64,000 bases of DNA, taken from NCBI GenBank assembly GCA_030682375.1, contig JAUXOL010000021.1, positions 124,001 to 188,000 on the forward strand, given 5' to 3'. This DNA comes from Gallionella sp. (GTDB taxonomy: Bacteria > Pseudomonadota > Gammaproteobacteria > Burkholderiales > Gallionellaceae). The translations under genes were made by a program, and so were the position numbers. This document shows, piece after piece, positions 1-9,513 of this stretch. The notes below the pieces were generated by a model. That model was not told the origin of the DNA and did no database searches. It was given only the letters and a program-made list of their open reading frames with translations. The first letter of the stretch is position 1; each line of letters begins with the position of its first letter.

Positions 1-12
1 CGGGGAGATGCC

Positions 13-1506
13 ATGAGCGATGCCTTGAGCCTGACACGCGCCGCAAGATTGATCGGCGTGACGCGCGCGGAACTGCAGAAGAAGATCCAGCGCGGCGAGA
101 TGATCTCCCACGACGGGATGGTCTCAGTCGGCAATCTGCTGGCCTGTTATCCGGACGCACAGCTCGAAGACACCGCCGAGTCCAGACGGGTCGCCCAGAT
201 CAAAGAGAGGGCTTTCGGCAAGCGCGTATTCGAGCGCGCCTTGCCGGATGCGGAAGTCCTGGCCGCGCGCGTCACCGAACTCGGCAAGACGCTGGCGATC
301 AACCAGGGGCAGGTGAAGCAGTTCAATGCGTTACTGGGCAAGCTGTGGGACAAGCTAGCCGAGATCGAAGCCCGGCTGCCCCCGGAATCGCGCATGACGA
401 TGGCAGAGCTGAAGGCATGGATCAAAGAGGAAGTGGAGTCAGCGATGGAACCGGGATTCATCAATCCGCTGGAAATCAAGGACAACATCCTGCGCATCAT
501 CACCGCCCAGGTGACCATATTGCCGAGCGGACACGACTTCCTGGTCGAGGGACACGACACCCTGCTGGAAGCCGCGATGCGTTCCGGAATACCGCTCAAT
601 TACGGCTGTAGCGGCGGCAACTGCGGCCTGTGCAAGGCCAGGGTGGTGTCGGGCGAAGTGAAGAAGACGCGGTCGCACGACTTCGTCATCTCCGAGGCGG
701 AAAGGCAGCAGGGCTATGTCCTGCTGTGCAGCAACACCGCCGTCAGCGATCTGGTAATAGAAGCTCCCGTCGCGGGCAGCGTGCAGGACATCCCCCTCCA
801 GCAGATCGACGCCCATGTCAAAAACACCGGGCATCTCAACGACGACATGCTATTGCTGCACCTGCAGACCCCGCGCACCCAGCGCCTGCGCTTTCTGGCG
901 GGGCAGAGCGTGACGCTGCGCGTCGGGCAAGCCTATAGCGCGGAGCTGCCCATCGCCAGCTGCCCCTGCGACGACCGCAACCTGCTGTTCCACATCCACA
1001 GACAACCCGGCAACCTGTTCTCGGACTATATCTTCGAACATCTAAAACACAATGACATGGTGGAGATCGAAGGGCCGCAGGGCGAATTCATCCTGCACGA
1101 GAAATCGCCTCGGCCGCTGTACTTTTTCGCCTTCGACACCGGCTTCGCGCCGATCAAGAGCCTGATCGAACACGCGCTGTCGCTGGAAGCGGAAAGCATA
1201 TGCCTGCACTGGTTCGGCTCCAGCCAACAACACATCTACCTTCCGAACATGGCCCATGCGTGGCAGGACGCACTGGACAACTTCCGCCATGAAGAACATG
1301 TCGCGGGCTTCGACCTGCGCAGCGTGAGCGGCAAACGCAAAGAGACGCTGCTCGGGCAACTGGGCGACATCGTCGCGGCCGATGCTGAACTGCTGCAGGG
1401 AGACATCTATATCGCCGGTCCGGAAGATGCGGTGAACATCGCCGAGCGCTTCTTCCTGGGGCAGGGCCTGCCCAAGACGCGTGTCGCCGTGGCAAATGTG
1501 AAGTGA
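13..1506 (+). CDS. 2Fe-2S ferredoxin / FAD-NAD(P)H oxidoreductase fusion protein
   Basis: Predicted soluble electron-transfer flavoprotein of 497 residues. A plant-type 2Fe-2S ferredoxin domain spans about residues 165-250, with ligands C199, C204, C207 and C239 (C-x4-C-x2-C spacing, then a distant Cys in VLLCSN). A ferredoxin-reductase-like FAD/NAD(P) module follows (about 260-497), the arrangement of CDP-6-deoxy-glucoseen reductase and phenol hydroxylase reductase components. The first 150 residues are unusual: a start like a DNA-binding helix-turn-helix (SLTRAARLIGVTRAELQKKIQRG) and then a helical linker. The ATG at 13 has a GGGGAG Shine-Dalgarno in front. It converges with the gene at 1537, so it probably ends an operon starting left of the window. 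Substrate and partner oxygenase are unknown. Confidence 0.85.
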   Translation: MSDALSLTRAARLIGVTRAELQKKIQRGEMISHDGMVSVGNLLACYPDAQLEDTAESRRVAQIKERAFGKRVFERALPDAEVLAARVTELGKTLAINQGQVKQFNALLGKLWDKLAEIEARLPPESRMTMAELKAWIKEEVESAMEPGFINPLEIKDNILRIITAQVTILPSGHDFLVEGHDTLLEAAMRSGIPLNYGCSGGNCGLCKARVVSGEVKKTRSHDFVISEAERQQGYVLLCSNTAVSDLVIEAPVAGSVQDIPLQQIDAHVKNTGHLNDDMLLLHLQTPRTQRLRFLAGQSVTLRVGQAYSAELPIASCPCDDRNLLFHIHRQPGNLFSDYIFEHLKHNDMVEIEGPQGEFILHEKSPRPLYFFAFDTGFAPIKSLIEHALSLEAESICLHWFGSSQQHIYLPNMAHAWQDALDNFRHEEHVAGFDLRSVSGKRKETLLGQLGDIVAADAELLQGDIYIAGPEDAVNIAERFFLGQGLPKTRVAVANVK

Positions 1507-1536
1507 CCGCAAGGGCAAGCCCTCCCTCGCATCGGC

Positions 1537-2181
1537 TTATTTCAGCCCCAGAGCCTCCAGCGCCTCCGCCGCGATCTCGCGCACCTCTTCGCTCTCGTCG
1601 GCGAGCCGGGCTTCGAGAGGCACCAGCGCGGCGGCGCTGCCGGTGAGTCCGAGCAGATGGCACGCATCGGCGCGCACGCGATGGTCGGCGTGACGGCTGA
1701 GTTCGGCCAGTTGCGGCAGCAAGGCTCGCAGTTCGGATGTGTCGGCATAGCGCTCCAGCAGCGCGCTGACACCGAGGCGCTGATCGATACCCGCATCGGT
1801 GTCGGCAAGGATGTCCAGCAACGGCTTGAGGCGTTGCGCATCCGCGGAGACGAAGGCGACGGCATGCTGGAACTCGCCCAGCTTCAGCAGATGCGCGACA
1901 TAGCGCGCGATGCCTTCTTCGCCGCTCGCCCATTCCACCCACTGGCGCAACTCGGAAACACTCTGCGCACCGGTCAGCGTGAACGGCCCCAGCCGCAGCC
2001 AGGGTGCAGCGCGCACGCCATGTTCCGCCGCCTGTTCCGGGTGTGCTGCGGCATCCACCACCGTCACGCTGCCGATCACGCCCTGCTTCGCAAGCTCGTC
2101 CAGCCCGCGCTTCACCGTCGCGCAATGCGGACAATCCGGTGCGACGAACAGCAACACATCGGGCGGCACGAAAGTATTCAT
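1537..2181 (-). CDS. Thioredoxin-fold protein with HEAT repeats
   Basis: 214-residue protein. The N-terminal third is a thioredoxin/glutaredoxin-like fold with a CPHC motif near residue 14 ([15 protein letters not shown]), which could support thiol-disulfide chemistry. The C-terminal half reads as helical HEAT-like repeats ([15 protein letters not shown] and [16 protein letters not shown] units), normally a protein-binding scaffold. Translation is coupled to the acylphosphatase upstream: its TGA overlaps this ATG as ATGA. That overlap is why the start at 2181 was chosen over longer in-frame readings. It is the last gene of a three-gene operon with YjbQ and AcyP. The partner is unknown; a redox-linked quality-control role is inference. 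Confidence 0.8.
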   Translation of the reverse strand: MNTFVPPDVLLFVAPDCPHCATVKRGLDELAKQGVIGSVTVVDAAAHPEQAAEHGVRAAPWLRLGPFTLTGAQSVSELRQWVEWASGEEGIARYVAHLLKLGEFQHAVAFVSADAQRLKPLLDILADTDAGIDQRLGVSALLERYADTSELRALLPQLAELSRHADHRVRADACHLLGLTGSAAALVPLEARLADESEEVREIAAEALEALGLK

Positions 2182-2462
2182 GCCGAACCCCGCACTTCGA
2201 AGCCCGCATAGCTGCCGCTGCCCGGCTCGACCTCGACGCGTTCCACCTCCGCGAGCTGCGGCCCGCGATGCGCCCAGCGCACCAGCCCATCCACCGCCCC
2301 TGCCTCGCCCTGCACCATCGCCTCCACCGCGCCGTCGCTGCGGTTGCGCACCCAGCCGCTGACGCCCAGATGCTCCGCCTCGCGGCGCATCGAGTCGCGG
2401 TACCACACGCCCTGCACCCGGCCGTACATCACCAGATGCAGCTTCTTGATCGTATCGCTCAT
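2178..2462 (-). CDS. acyP: Acylphosphatase
   Basis: 94-residue protein of the normal acylphosphatase size, a small soluble cytoplasmic enzyme that hydrolyses carboxyl-phosphate bonds of acyl phosphates. The phosphate-binding loop is intact ([10 protein letters not shown], with the catalytic Arg) and the catalytic Asn lies in [13 protein letters not shown]. The C-terminal strand FEVRGSA is as expected. The start at 2462 overlaps the stop of the YjbQ gene by ATGA, and its own stop overlaps the next start in the same way, so all three genes are translationally coupled. The physiological substrate of bacterial AcyP is not established. Confidence 0.93.
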   Translation of the reverse strand: MSDTIKKLHLVMYGRVQGVWYRDSMRREAEHLGVSGWVRNRSDGAVEAMVQGEAGAVDGLVRWAHRGPQLAEVERVEVEPGSGSYAGFEVRGSA

Positions 2463-2884
2463 GCTCGCTCCCCCTGCACCGTCACCACGATGCGGCGGCT
2501 GCCGCCGCGGTTGCGGTGCTCGCACAGATAGATGCCCTGCCATGTACCCAGCCGCGGCTGACCGTTGGCGACCGGGATGTTCAGGCTCGCACCCAGCAGG
2601 CTGGATTTGATATGCGCGGGCAAGTCGTCCGAACCCTCGTCGCGATGGCGATAGTAAGGTTCGCCCTCCGGCACCGCGCGGTTGAAGAAACTCTCGAAAT
2701 CCTGCCGTACCGTGGGATCGGCGTTCTCGTTCAGCGTCAGCGATGCGGAGGTGTGCATGATGAACACGTTCATCATGCCGACGTAGAAGTCGCGCAGTTC
2801 TGGCAACTCGCGCAGAAGTTCCTCGGTGACCAGATGAAAGCCGCGCGGCTTCGGTGACAGGCGTATCTCTTTCTGCAGCCACAT
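2459..2884 (-). CDS. YjbQ family protein (secondary thiamine-phosphate synthase type)
   Basis: 141-residue YjbQ/UPF0047 family protein. The family signature is present: [19 protein letters not shown] and, near the C-terminus, [18 protein letters not shown], which carry the conserved His/Glu residues of the putative metal-dependent active site. Family members show weak thiamine-phosphate synthase activity in E. coli, but the natural role is unsettled. The start at 2884 (MWLQKEIRL) matches the usual N-terminus of the family; a longer reading from 2932 would add 16 residues unlike it. First gene of the operon continuing with acyP and the thioredoxin/HEAT gene. Confidence 0.9.
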   Translation of the reverse strand: MWLQKEIRLSPKPRGFHLVTEELLRELPELRDFYVGMMNVFIMHTSASLTLNENADPTVRQDFESFFNRAVPEGEPYYRHRDEGSDDLPAHIKSSLLGASLNIPVANGQPRLGTWQGIYLCEHRNRGGSRRIVVTVQGERA

Positions 2885-3013
2885 GATGAATCTTTTCGTC
2901 CCGATGAGAGTATCGGCGACATTATCGCGCAAGCGCCGACCGGATGATGTGTCGTATTGTGCATAGCGGCCTCATGGAATATGGTGTGCCCATATCCTCA
3001 CCGGAAGATCGAC

Positions 3014-4378
3014 ATGCCCTACGCCAGCCTCAACCCCGCCACCGGCCGGCTGCTCCAGCTCCACGACAGCTGGAACGACCAACATCTGCGACAGGCGCTG
3101 GAACAAACCCGCGATGCGCAGCGAACCTGGGGGCAGACGCCGATTGCCGCGCGCTCCGGGATCATGCTCAAGGCCGCCAGCCTGCTGAGAGAAAGAAGCG
3201 ACGAGTACGCCCAGACCATCACTCAGGAGATGGGCAAGCTGCTGGCGGAAGCCCGCGCCGAAGTCGAGAAATGCGCCGCGACCTGCGAATATTTCGCGCA
3301 GCATGCAGAGGACTTCCTGCGCCCCGAGGTCATCGCATCGGATGCCGGACACAGCCATGTCGAATATCGACCGCTGGGCGTGGTGTTCGCGATCATGCCG
3401 TGGAATTTCCCGTTCTGGCAGGCGTTCCGCGCGGCCGTTCCGGCACTGATGGCGGGCAACGCTGTCGCGCTGAAACATGCGCCCAACGTGCCGCGCTGCG
3501 CGCTCGCCATCGAAGCCGTCTTCCGCGACTGCGGCCTGCCAGAGGGCGTATACACCAACCTGATGATAGAGGTGGAGCAGGCCGAGCAAGTCATCGCCAG
3601 TCCGCATGTGCATGCGGTCACGCTCACCGGATCGGAAGCTGCGGGGCGCAAGGTCGCGGCGCTGGCCGGCCAGCACCTGAAGAAATGCGTGCTGGAACTG
3701 GGCGGCTCTGACCCGTTCATCGTGCTGCACGACGCCGACCTCGAATACGCCGTAGAGATGGTGGTGAAGTCGCGTTTCCTCAACTGCGGCCAATCCTGCA
3801 TCGCCGCGAAGCGCTTCATCGTCGTGCCGCAGATCGCGGACGAATTCCTGCATAGACTGAAGGAAAAAATCGGGGTGCTCATACCCGGCGACCCGATGGA
3901 CGAGGCCGTCACACTCGCCCCGATGGCGCGCCACGACCTGCGCGAATCCCTGCACGAACAGGTCCGCGACTCCATCGCGCAAGGCGCGGTCGCGGTGACC
4001 GGCTGCGAGCCGCTTACGAGAGACGGCTTCTTCTACCGCCCCTCCATCCTCGACCATGTCACACCCGCGACCCGCGCATACCACGAAGAACTGTTCGGCC
4101 CGGTCGCCGTCGTGATCCGCGCCGAGGACGAGGACGACGCCCTGCGCATCGCAAACGACAACAAGTACGGGCTGGGCTCCTCGATCTGGAGCCGGGATAC
4201 AGAACGGGCCGAGCGGCTCGCGGAACGCATCCAGGCCGGCTGCACCTTCGTCAACGGCATGGTCAAATCCGACCCGCGCCTGCCCTTCGGCGGCATCAAA
4301 GCCTCGGGCTACGGACGCGAACTATCCAGACTGGGGATGCACGAGTTCGTGAATGCGAAGACGGTGTGGGTGCGCTGA
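3014..4378 (+). CDS. NAD-dependent succinate-semialdehyde dehydrogenase-type aldehyde dehydrogenase
   Basis: 454-residue aldehyde dehydrogenase that oxidises an aldehyde to an acid with NAD(P)+. The general-base Glu228 is in VLELGGSDPF and the nucleophile Cys262 is in NCGQSCIAAKRF. The cofactor-binding segment IMPWNFPFWQ and the C-terminal PFGGIKASGYGREL are intact. The length and the NPATG start resemble the Sad/YneI group of succinate-semialdehyde dehydrogenases more than the longer GabD group. The start at 3014 was chosen because it follows a GGAAG and gives the family N-terminus; the reading from 2957 adds a non-conserved leader. It is a single gene transcribed away from the yjbQ operon. 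Substrate specificity is inferred from family resemblance. Confidence 0.88.
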   Translation: MPYASLNPATGRLLQLHDSWNDQHLRQALEQTRDAQRTWGQTPIAARSGIMLKAASLLRERSDEYAQTITQEMGKLLAEARAEVEKCAATCEYFAQHAEDFLRPEVIASDAGHSHVEYRPLGVVFAIMPWNFPFWQAFRAAVPALMAGNAVALKHAPNVPRCALAIEAVFRDCGLPEGVYTNLMIEVEQAEQVIASPHVHAVTLTGSEAAGRKVAALAGQHLKKCVLELGGSDPFIVLHDADLEYAVEMVVKSRFLNCGQSCIAAKRFIVVPQIADEFLHRLKEKIGVLIPGDPMDEAVTLAPMARHDLRESLHEQVRDSIAQGAVAVTGCEPLTRDGFFYRPSILDHVTPATRAYHEELFGPVAVVIRAEDEDDALRIANDNKYGLGSSIWSRDTERAERLAERIQAGCTFVNGMVKSDPRLPFGGIKASGYGRELSRLGMHEFVNAKTVWVR

Positions 4379-4403
4379 ACCCCATCACCACTGTTGGCTA
4401 AAC

Positions 4404-4496
4404 GCCCCCTTCGATACGCCCGCTGCGCAGGCTACTCAGGGCGAACGGCGTCTCACCGGGATCGGCAAAAGCCCGTTCGTGCTGAGTAGCAACCTG
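4404..4496. repeat. Diverged copy of a palindromic intergenic repeat
   Basis: Non-coding stretch between the convergent dehydrogenase and ccoG genes. It carries two facing half-units of the type TTCGATAC...CTACTCAGGGCGAACGG and CCCGTTCGTGCTGAGTAG. The same half-units make up the better-preserved elements at 32382-32490 and 49900-50002. It is probably a REP-like unit that may fold in the 3' ends of both converging transcripts. Confidence 0.6.
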
Positions 4497-6178
<1,682 letters not shown>

Positions 6179-6253
6179 TCATTCCTTTACGTCGGCTGCG
6201 TCGGTTTGTTTCCTGCGGCCATTCGATGCCGCCCGAGGCGCGCGCCAATTGGG

Positions 6254-6287
6254 CCAAAAAGAACCTGTGGCGCACCGCACCACAGGT
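6254..6287 (-). terminator. Intrinsic terminator inside the ferredoxin-ccoG leader
   Basis: On the minus strand the perfect 8-bp inverted repeat ACCTGTGG/CCACAGGT (arms 6280-6287 and 6263-6270, 9-nt loop) is followed at once by TTCTTTTT. This is a textbook Rho-independent terminator pointing toward the ferredoxin gene, ending about 80 nt before its start codon. It could end a short RNA or act as an attenuator. Confidence 0.75.
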
Positions 6288-6348
6288 CAAAGCTGACGGA
6301 CTGCACGTCCAGTCAGATCAGGGAGGTTTACGTCACCGTAATCCAACC
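6254..6348 (-). ncRNA. Candidate structured leader or small RNA upstream of ferredoxin-ccoG
   Basis: A transcript started from the -24/-12 promoter at 6356-6371 would begin near 6345-6348 and pass through three successive hairpins. The first is GAGGTT/AACCTC with an inner TTACG/CGTAA. The second is CTGAC/GTCAG with an inner GGAC/GTCC. The third is the terminator ending near 6254. Promoter, about 95 nt of dense structure and a terminator look like either a sigma-54-dependent small RNA or an attenuated mRNA leader. No known riboswitch family was recognised. The two possibilities cannot be separated from sequence. Confidence 0.5.
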
Positions 6349-6355
6349 TCTATTC

Positions 6356-6371
6356 AGCAATCGCCATGCCA
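6356..6371 (-). promoter_or_regulatory. Sigma-54 (-24/-12) promoter for ferredoxin-ccoG
   Basis: Reading the minus strand, TGGCATGGCGATTGCT matches the RpoN consensus TGGCAC-N5-TTGC with exactly ten bases between the GG and GC dinucleotides. It fires toward the ferredoxin gene, with a predicted start near 6345. The adjacent divergent gene encodes a sigma-54 activator, which makes a chance match unlikely. Confidence 0.7.
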
Positions 6372-6414
6372 CCCGGCGCATTTCCGCAGAATATCCTTTA
6401 ACTTCAACCAGATA

Positions 6415-6474
6415 AGCCATATCCGGCAAGCTACTGAAATATCCTGCAACCTGGAGCACATGCCATATTTGGCA
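6415..6474. promoter_or_regulatory. Paired dyad sites, probable activator binding sites
   Basis: Two related dyads lie here: AGCCATATCCGGCA at 6415-6428 and TGCCATATTTGGCA at 6461-6474 (perfect TGCCA/TGGCA arms), about 46 bp apart. They sit roughly 50 and 95 bp upstream of the -24 element of the sigma-54 promoter, the usual enhancer distance. They also immediately precede the regulator gene at 6488. They are the best candidates for its binding sites and for autoregulation. Confidence 0.55.
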
Positions 6475-6487
6475 TATACTTACCGCC

Positions 6488-7831
6488 ATGACAGCCATAA
6501 ACGACACGAGTTCCAGCCAGCCCTCCATCCCGACGGAGACGCTGGCCCTGCTGGACAGCTTCGCCGAACCCAAGATCCTGCTCGACGGGCAATACCGCAT
6601 CGTCGCGGCCAATGCCGCCTACCGGCAGGAGTTCGGCGCGGATCGCGATGTCGTCGGGCGCTACTGCTACGAGCTCTCCCACCACTACGACAAACCCTGC
6701 GACCAGGCCGGCGAGAACTGCCCGCTGCGGGACTGCATAGAAAGCGGCCACCCCAGCCGCGTGCTGCATGTGCATCACACCTCCGCGGGCAGGCAGCATG
6801 TCGAGGTGGAAGTGGCGCCGGTCAGGAACGAGACCGGCAGCACGGTCTACTTCATGGAGACCATGCACTTCCTGCGCCATGCCGAAGACGCGCCCGAGCG
6901 GAAGATGGTCGGCTACTCCCGCCCGTTCAACCGCATGCTGGAGCTCGCCAAACGCGTGGCCGAACACGAGAGCTCGGTGCTGCTGCTGGGCGAATCGGGC
7001 ACCGGCAAGGAACTGGTCGCCCACGCCATCCACGACATGAGCCCGCGCGCGGCCGCCCCCTTCGTCGCGGTCGAATGCTCGGGCCTGACCGAGACGCTGT
7101 TCGAGAGCGAAATGTTCGGCTACGAAAAAGGCGCGTTCACCGGCGCGGTCGGCCGCAAGATCGGCTTGGTGGAGGCGGTGCGCGGCGGCACCCTGTTTCT
7201 GGACGAAGTCGGCGACATCCCGCTGTCGCTGCAGGTCAAGCTGCTGCGCCTGATGGAAGCCGGCACCTATCGCCGCGTCGGCGGACTGGAGCCGCTGCGC
7301 GCCGACTTCCGCCTGGTCGCCGCCACCCACCGCGACCTGGCGCAGATGGTGCGCGAAGGCGCTTTCCGCCAGGACCTGTTCTTCCGCATCAACGTCTTCC
7401 CCATCCAGCTCCCGCCGCTGCGCGAGCGCATGGAAGACCTGCCCATGCTGGCCACCAGCCTGCTGGCCCACCTCGATGCGACGCGCAAGGTCGCGCTAGG
7501 CGAAGAAGCCTTGGCCGCGCTGATGCGCCACGACTTCCCCGGCAACGTGCGGGAACTACGCAACATCCTGGAACGCGCGCTGATCATGGCCGACGGCAAC
7601 ACCATCCTGCCGCAGCACCTGTATCTGGACGCATTGAAAAGTACAAAACCGGAGAACCCGGAAACGAGCCCGACCGAAGAGATCGCCCCGCTCGCCAGCC
7701 TGGAAAAGCGCTACCTCGCATGGGCGGCGGAAAACTTCCCAGGCGACCGCAAGGCGCTGGCGGAACGGCTGGGCATCAGCGAACGCACGCTGTATCGCAA
7801 GCTCAGGAACACGGGACCGGATTTGCCCTGA
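6488..7831 (+). CDS. Sigma-54-dependent Fis-family activator with cysteine-rich PAS sensor
   Basis: 447-residue bacterial enhancer-binding protein. The N-terminal PAS-like domain (about residues 17-135) carries C60, C71, C78 and C83 with H65/H66, a possible metal, heme or redox switch. The AAA+ domain (about 145-375) has Walker A GESGTGKE at 168-175, the sigma-54 contact loop GAFTGA at 215-220 and Walker B LFLDEVGD. The C-terminus is a Fis-type helix-turn-helix ([19 protein letters not shown]). There is no receiver domain, so it senses a signal directly. It is divergent from ferredoxin-ccoG, whose promoter region has an RpoN site and two dyads, so that operon is the likely target. The ligand is unknown. 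Confidence 0.93.
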   Translation: MTAINDTSSSQPSIPTETLALLDSFAEPKILLDGQYRIVAANAAYRQEFGADRDVVGRYCYELSHHYDKPCDQAGENCPLRDCIESGHPSRVLHVHHTSAGRQHVEVEVAPVRNETGSTVYFMETMHFLRHAEDAPERKMVGYSRPFNRMLELAKRVAEHESSVLLLGESGTGKELVAHAIHDMSPRAAAPFVAVECSGLTETLFESEMFGYEKGAFTGAVGRKIGLVEAVRGGTLFLDEVGDIPLSLQVKLLRLMEAGTYRRVGGLEPLRADFRLVAATHRDLAQMVREGAFRQDLFFRINVFPIQLPPLRERMEDLPMLATSLLAHLDATRKVALGEEALAALMRHDFPGNVRELRNILERALIMADGNTILPQHLYLDALKSTKPENPETSPTEEIAPLASLEKRYLAWAAENFPGDRKALAERLGISERTLYRKLRNTGPDLP

Positions 7832-7932
7832 CGCATCCCAGTGAACCGGCCTGCGCTTAAGTGGGCAAACCCAATTACCCGCAACGCGCCTTTTTGTTAG
7901 ACTGCGCGACAGCAACTTCAGGAGAACCCAGC

Positions 7933-8145
7933 ATGCTGACGACCATAGAGGTGACGATCGACAAGACAGGACATTTGCACCCAGTCGAATCAAGCCAGGC
8001 CATCAAACCCGGGCGCGCGCTACTGACCTGGCTGGAACCCGATGCCACACACGAACCTGCGCTGATGGCCGAGCCGGCCTTGGCGCAAGACTGGCTCAAT
8101 CCCGAGGAGGATGCGGCATGGGCACACTTGCAGCCGGGCAAGTAG
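7933..8145 (+). CDS. Probable type II antitoxin
   Basis: 70-residue acidic protein with an N-terminal strand-rich part (MLTTIEVTIDKTGHLHP) and a variable helical tail ending WLNPEEDAAWAHLQPGK, the plan of antitoxins paired with PemK/MazF toxins. The start at 7933 follows AGGAG at a good distance. It overlaps the toxin gene by 28 bp, the usual antitoxin-first order. It would neutralise the toxin through its C-terminal tail and repress the pair with its N-terminal domain (family inference). Confidence 0.8.
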   Translation: MLTTIEVTIDKTGHLHPVESSQAIKPGRALLTWLEPDATHEPALMAEPALAQDWLNPEEDAAWAHLQPGK

Positions 8146-8450
8146 TCGTACTGCCCTTCCCGTTTTCTGACCTCAGCCAGAAAAAACTGCGCCCCGCCTT
8201 ATTGCTGGCGGATGCCGGACGCAGCGACTGGATCGCCTGCCAAATCACAAGTAACCCCTACGCGGATACGCGCGCAATCACCCTGACGGATAACGAATTT
8301 GCCGAAGGCGGATTACTGCGCACAAGCTACCTGCGCCCAGGAAAGTTATTCACCTGTCACGAATCCCTCCCGGTCAATACCGTTGGCACACTCAACAAGA
8401 CCGCATTGCAACAGGCTCGAACTGCGGTTGTTCAGATGATTCAAGGGTAA
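8118..8450 (+). CDS. PemK/MazF-family endoribonuclease toxin
   Basis: 110-residue protein with the MazF/PemK fold signature: an N-terminal GQVVVLPFPFSDLSQKKLRPALLLA, where the conserved Arg-Pro follows the first loop, a central ACQITSN strand and LRTSYLRPGKLFT. Family members are small mRNA interferases that stop growth when the antitoxin is degraded. It overlaps the antitoxin gene and is the first cassette of the accessory region. Its stop is followed six bases later by the 30-bp repeat at 8456. Confidence 0.88.
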   Translation: MGTLAAGQVVVLPFPFSDLSQKKLRPALLLADAGRSDWIACQITSNPYADTRAITLTDNEFAEGGLLRTSYLRPGKLFTCHESLPVNTVGTLNKTALQQARTAVVQMIQG

Positions 8451-8455
8451 GGCGC

Positions 8456-8485
8456 GAAAACAATCCGAATCCGAGCCGTTTAATT
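8456..8485 (+). repeat. Direct repeat, left copy
   Basis: 30-bp unit beginning GAAAACAATCCGAATCC and ending CCGTTTAATT. It matches 26 of 30 positions of the unit at 9844-9873 in the same orientation. It directly follows the toxin gene stop codon. The pair brackets about 1.4 kb containing the membrane protein, ORF6N and XRE genes. Confidence 0.65.
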
Positions 8486-8486
8486 C

Positions 8487-8828
8487 TCAACGGTCGCGAC
8501 GAACGTCGATCTCGGACACACGAACCGCCACGCCCTCGATGACCTCGCCCTCGTACACCTCGCCGCGGAACGCCTGCGGCTCGTGTGCGGCAGCTTCCTG
8601 CATCTGCTGCATCTGGGCATGCATCTCCCTGAACTGCCTGCGCACCGCGCGCGTCTTCCACCACAGAAAAGCGCCGCCGAACACGACGACGACCAGGATA
8701 ACCACCAGCAACACCGCCGAGAACATCAGCGCCACGGCCGCCAGCGCGACCATGCCGACCAGCGTCACGGCCTTGCGCAACAGGCTGGGGCGACGGGATG
8801 AGGAATAGGAAATGTGTTTTGTTTTCAT
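8487..8828 (-). CDS. Hypothetical membrane protein
   Basis: 113-residue protein of unknown function. A basic N-terminus leads into one long or two closely spaced hydrophobic segments (about residues 22-57, AALAAVALMFSAVLLVV... ). A short helical stretch rich in Gln/Met (FREMHAQMQQMQEAAAH) and an acidic C-terminal tail (EVYEGEVIEGVAVRVSEIDV) follow. It looks like an inner-membrane protein with a cytoplasmic tail. It is encoded opposite to its neighbours and could be an older resident gene around which the accessory cassettes accumulated. Confidence 0.65.
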   Translation of the reverse strand: MKTKHISYSSSRRPSLLRKAVTLVGMVALAAVALMFSAVLLVVILVVVVFGGAFLWWKTRAVRRQFREMHAQMQQMQEAAAHEPQAFRGEVYEGEVIEGVAVRVSEIDVRRDR

Positions 8829-8876
8829 GATGGAAGTTTAGCCGATTCTCTCTGCGGACTGGCGCGGCGAAGTCGC

Positions 8877-8908
8877 ATAGGCCGAATTATCTAGATACTT
8901 CGGCCTAT
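8877..8908. repeat. 32-bp near-perfect palindrome
   Basis: Outer arms ATAGGCCGAA/TTCGGCCTAT and the inner palindrome ATCTAGAT form one 32-bp dyad with a single mismatched pair. It lies between the divergent membrane protein and ORF6N genes. No T-run follows on either strand, so it is not an intrinsic terminator. An operator or a recombination site is more likely. Confidence 0.7.
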
Positions 8909-8966
8909 GGTTATCGAATCGAGGTTCGGGTAAGGTCGCGTGCCATGGAGAGGGGAAGCACTAAAA

Positions 8967-9476
8967 ATGACCACATCAGTAGCGCAGATCGAATCGAGGA
9001 TGTATCTCATCCGCGAGCAAAAGGTCATGCTCAGCCATCACTTGGCGGAACTTTACGAAGTCGAACCACGGGCTTTGAACCAGGCAGTCAAGCGTAACCT
9101 CTCACGCTTTCCGGCAGATTTCATGTTCCAACTAAGTCCGGAAGAATTTGCCAACTTGAAATCACAGTTTGTGATTTCAAGTTGGGGCGGCATCCGCACA
9201 GCCCCCTACGCCTTCACCGAACAAGGTGTCGCCATGCTCTCCAGCGTCCTGCACAGCGAACGCGCCATTCAGGTCAACATCGAAATCATGCGAGCCTTTG
9301 TGCGCCTGCGGCAGATGCTCGCTACCAATGCCGAGCTTTCCCGCAAACTCAACGCGCTGGAAAAGAAATACGACGTGCGCTTCAAGGCAGTCTTCGAGGC
9401 CATCCACGAACTGATGACCCCGCCCGAAAACAAGAAAAAACGCCCTATCGGATTTGCGACATGGGAGAAGAAATAA
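8967..9476 (+). CDS. ORF6N domain-containing protein
   Basis: 169-residue protein with the ORF6N domain common in phage antirepressor-like and mobile-element proteins: IRGQKV-like start ([21 protein letters not shown]), then [18 protein letters not shown] and [21 protein letters not shown]. The C-terminal third is a predicted coiled coil ([20 protein letters not shown]) and a basic tail. It probably binds DNA. The start at 8967 follows GGAGAGGGG. It is followed by an XRE regulator 37 bp downstream, so the two may act together. The stop codon is followed within three bases by the CGATGCTGACCCC motif. Confidence 0.88.
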   Translation: MTTSVAQIESRMYLIREQKVMLSHHLAELYEVEPRALNQAVKRNLSRFPADFMFQLSPEEFANLKSQFVISSWGGIRTAPYAFTEQGVAMLSSVLHSERAIQVNIEIMRAFVRLRQMLATNAELSRKLNALEKKYDVRFKAVFEAIHELMTPPENKKKRPIGFATWEKK

Positions 9477-9478
9477 AT

Positions 9479-9492
9479 CGATGCTGACCCCG
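9479..9492 (+). repeat. CGATGCTGACCCC motif copy after the ORF6N gene
   Basis: CGATGCTGACCCCGTATCAC starts three bases after the ORF6N stop codon. A nearly identical CGATGCTGACCCCATATCCC occurs at 9820, shortly after the XRE stop. A related CGAAGCTGACCC lies at 9855. Confidence 0.55.
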
Positions 9493-9513
9493 TATCACTT
9501 AGGAGATTGCAAA

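Noticed and set aside
6328..6420. Possible 30-codon leader peptide (MAYLVEVKGYSAE...) on the minus strand before the ferredoxin leader
   Set aside because: It would overlap the predicted -24/-12 promoter and start upstream of the expected transcript, with no Shine-Dalgarno, so it is probably chance.
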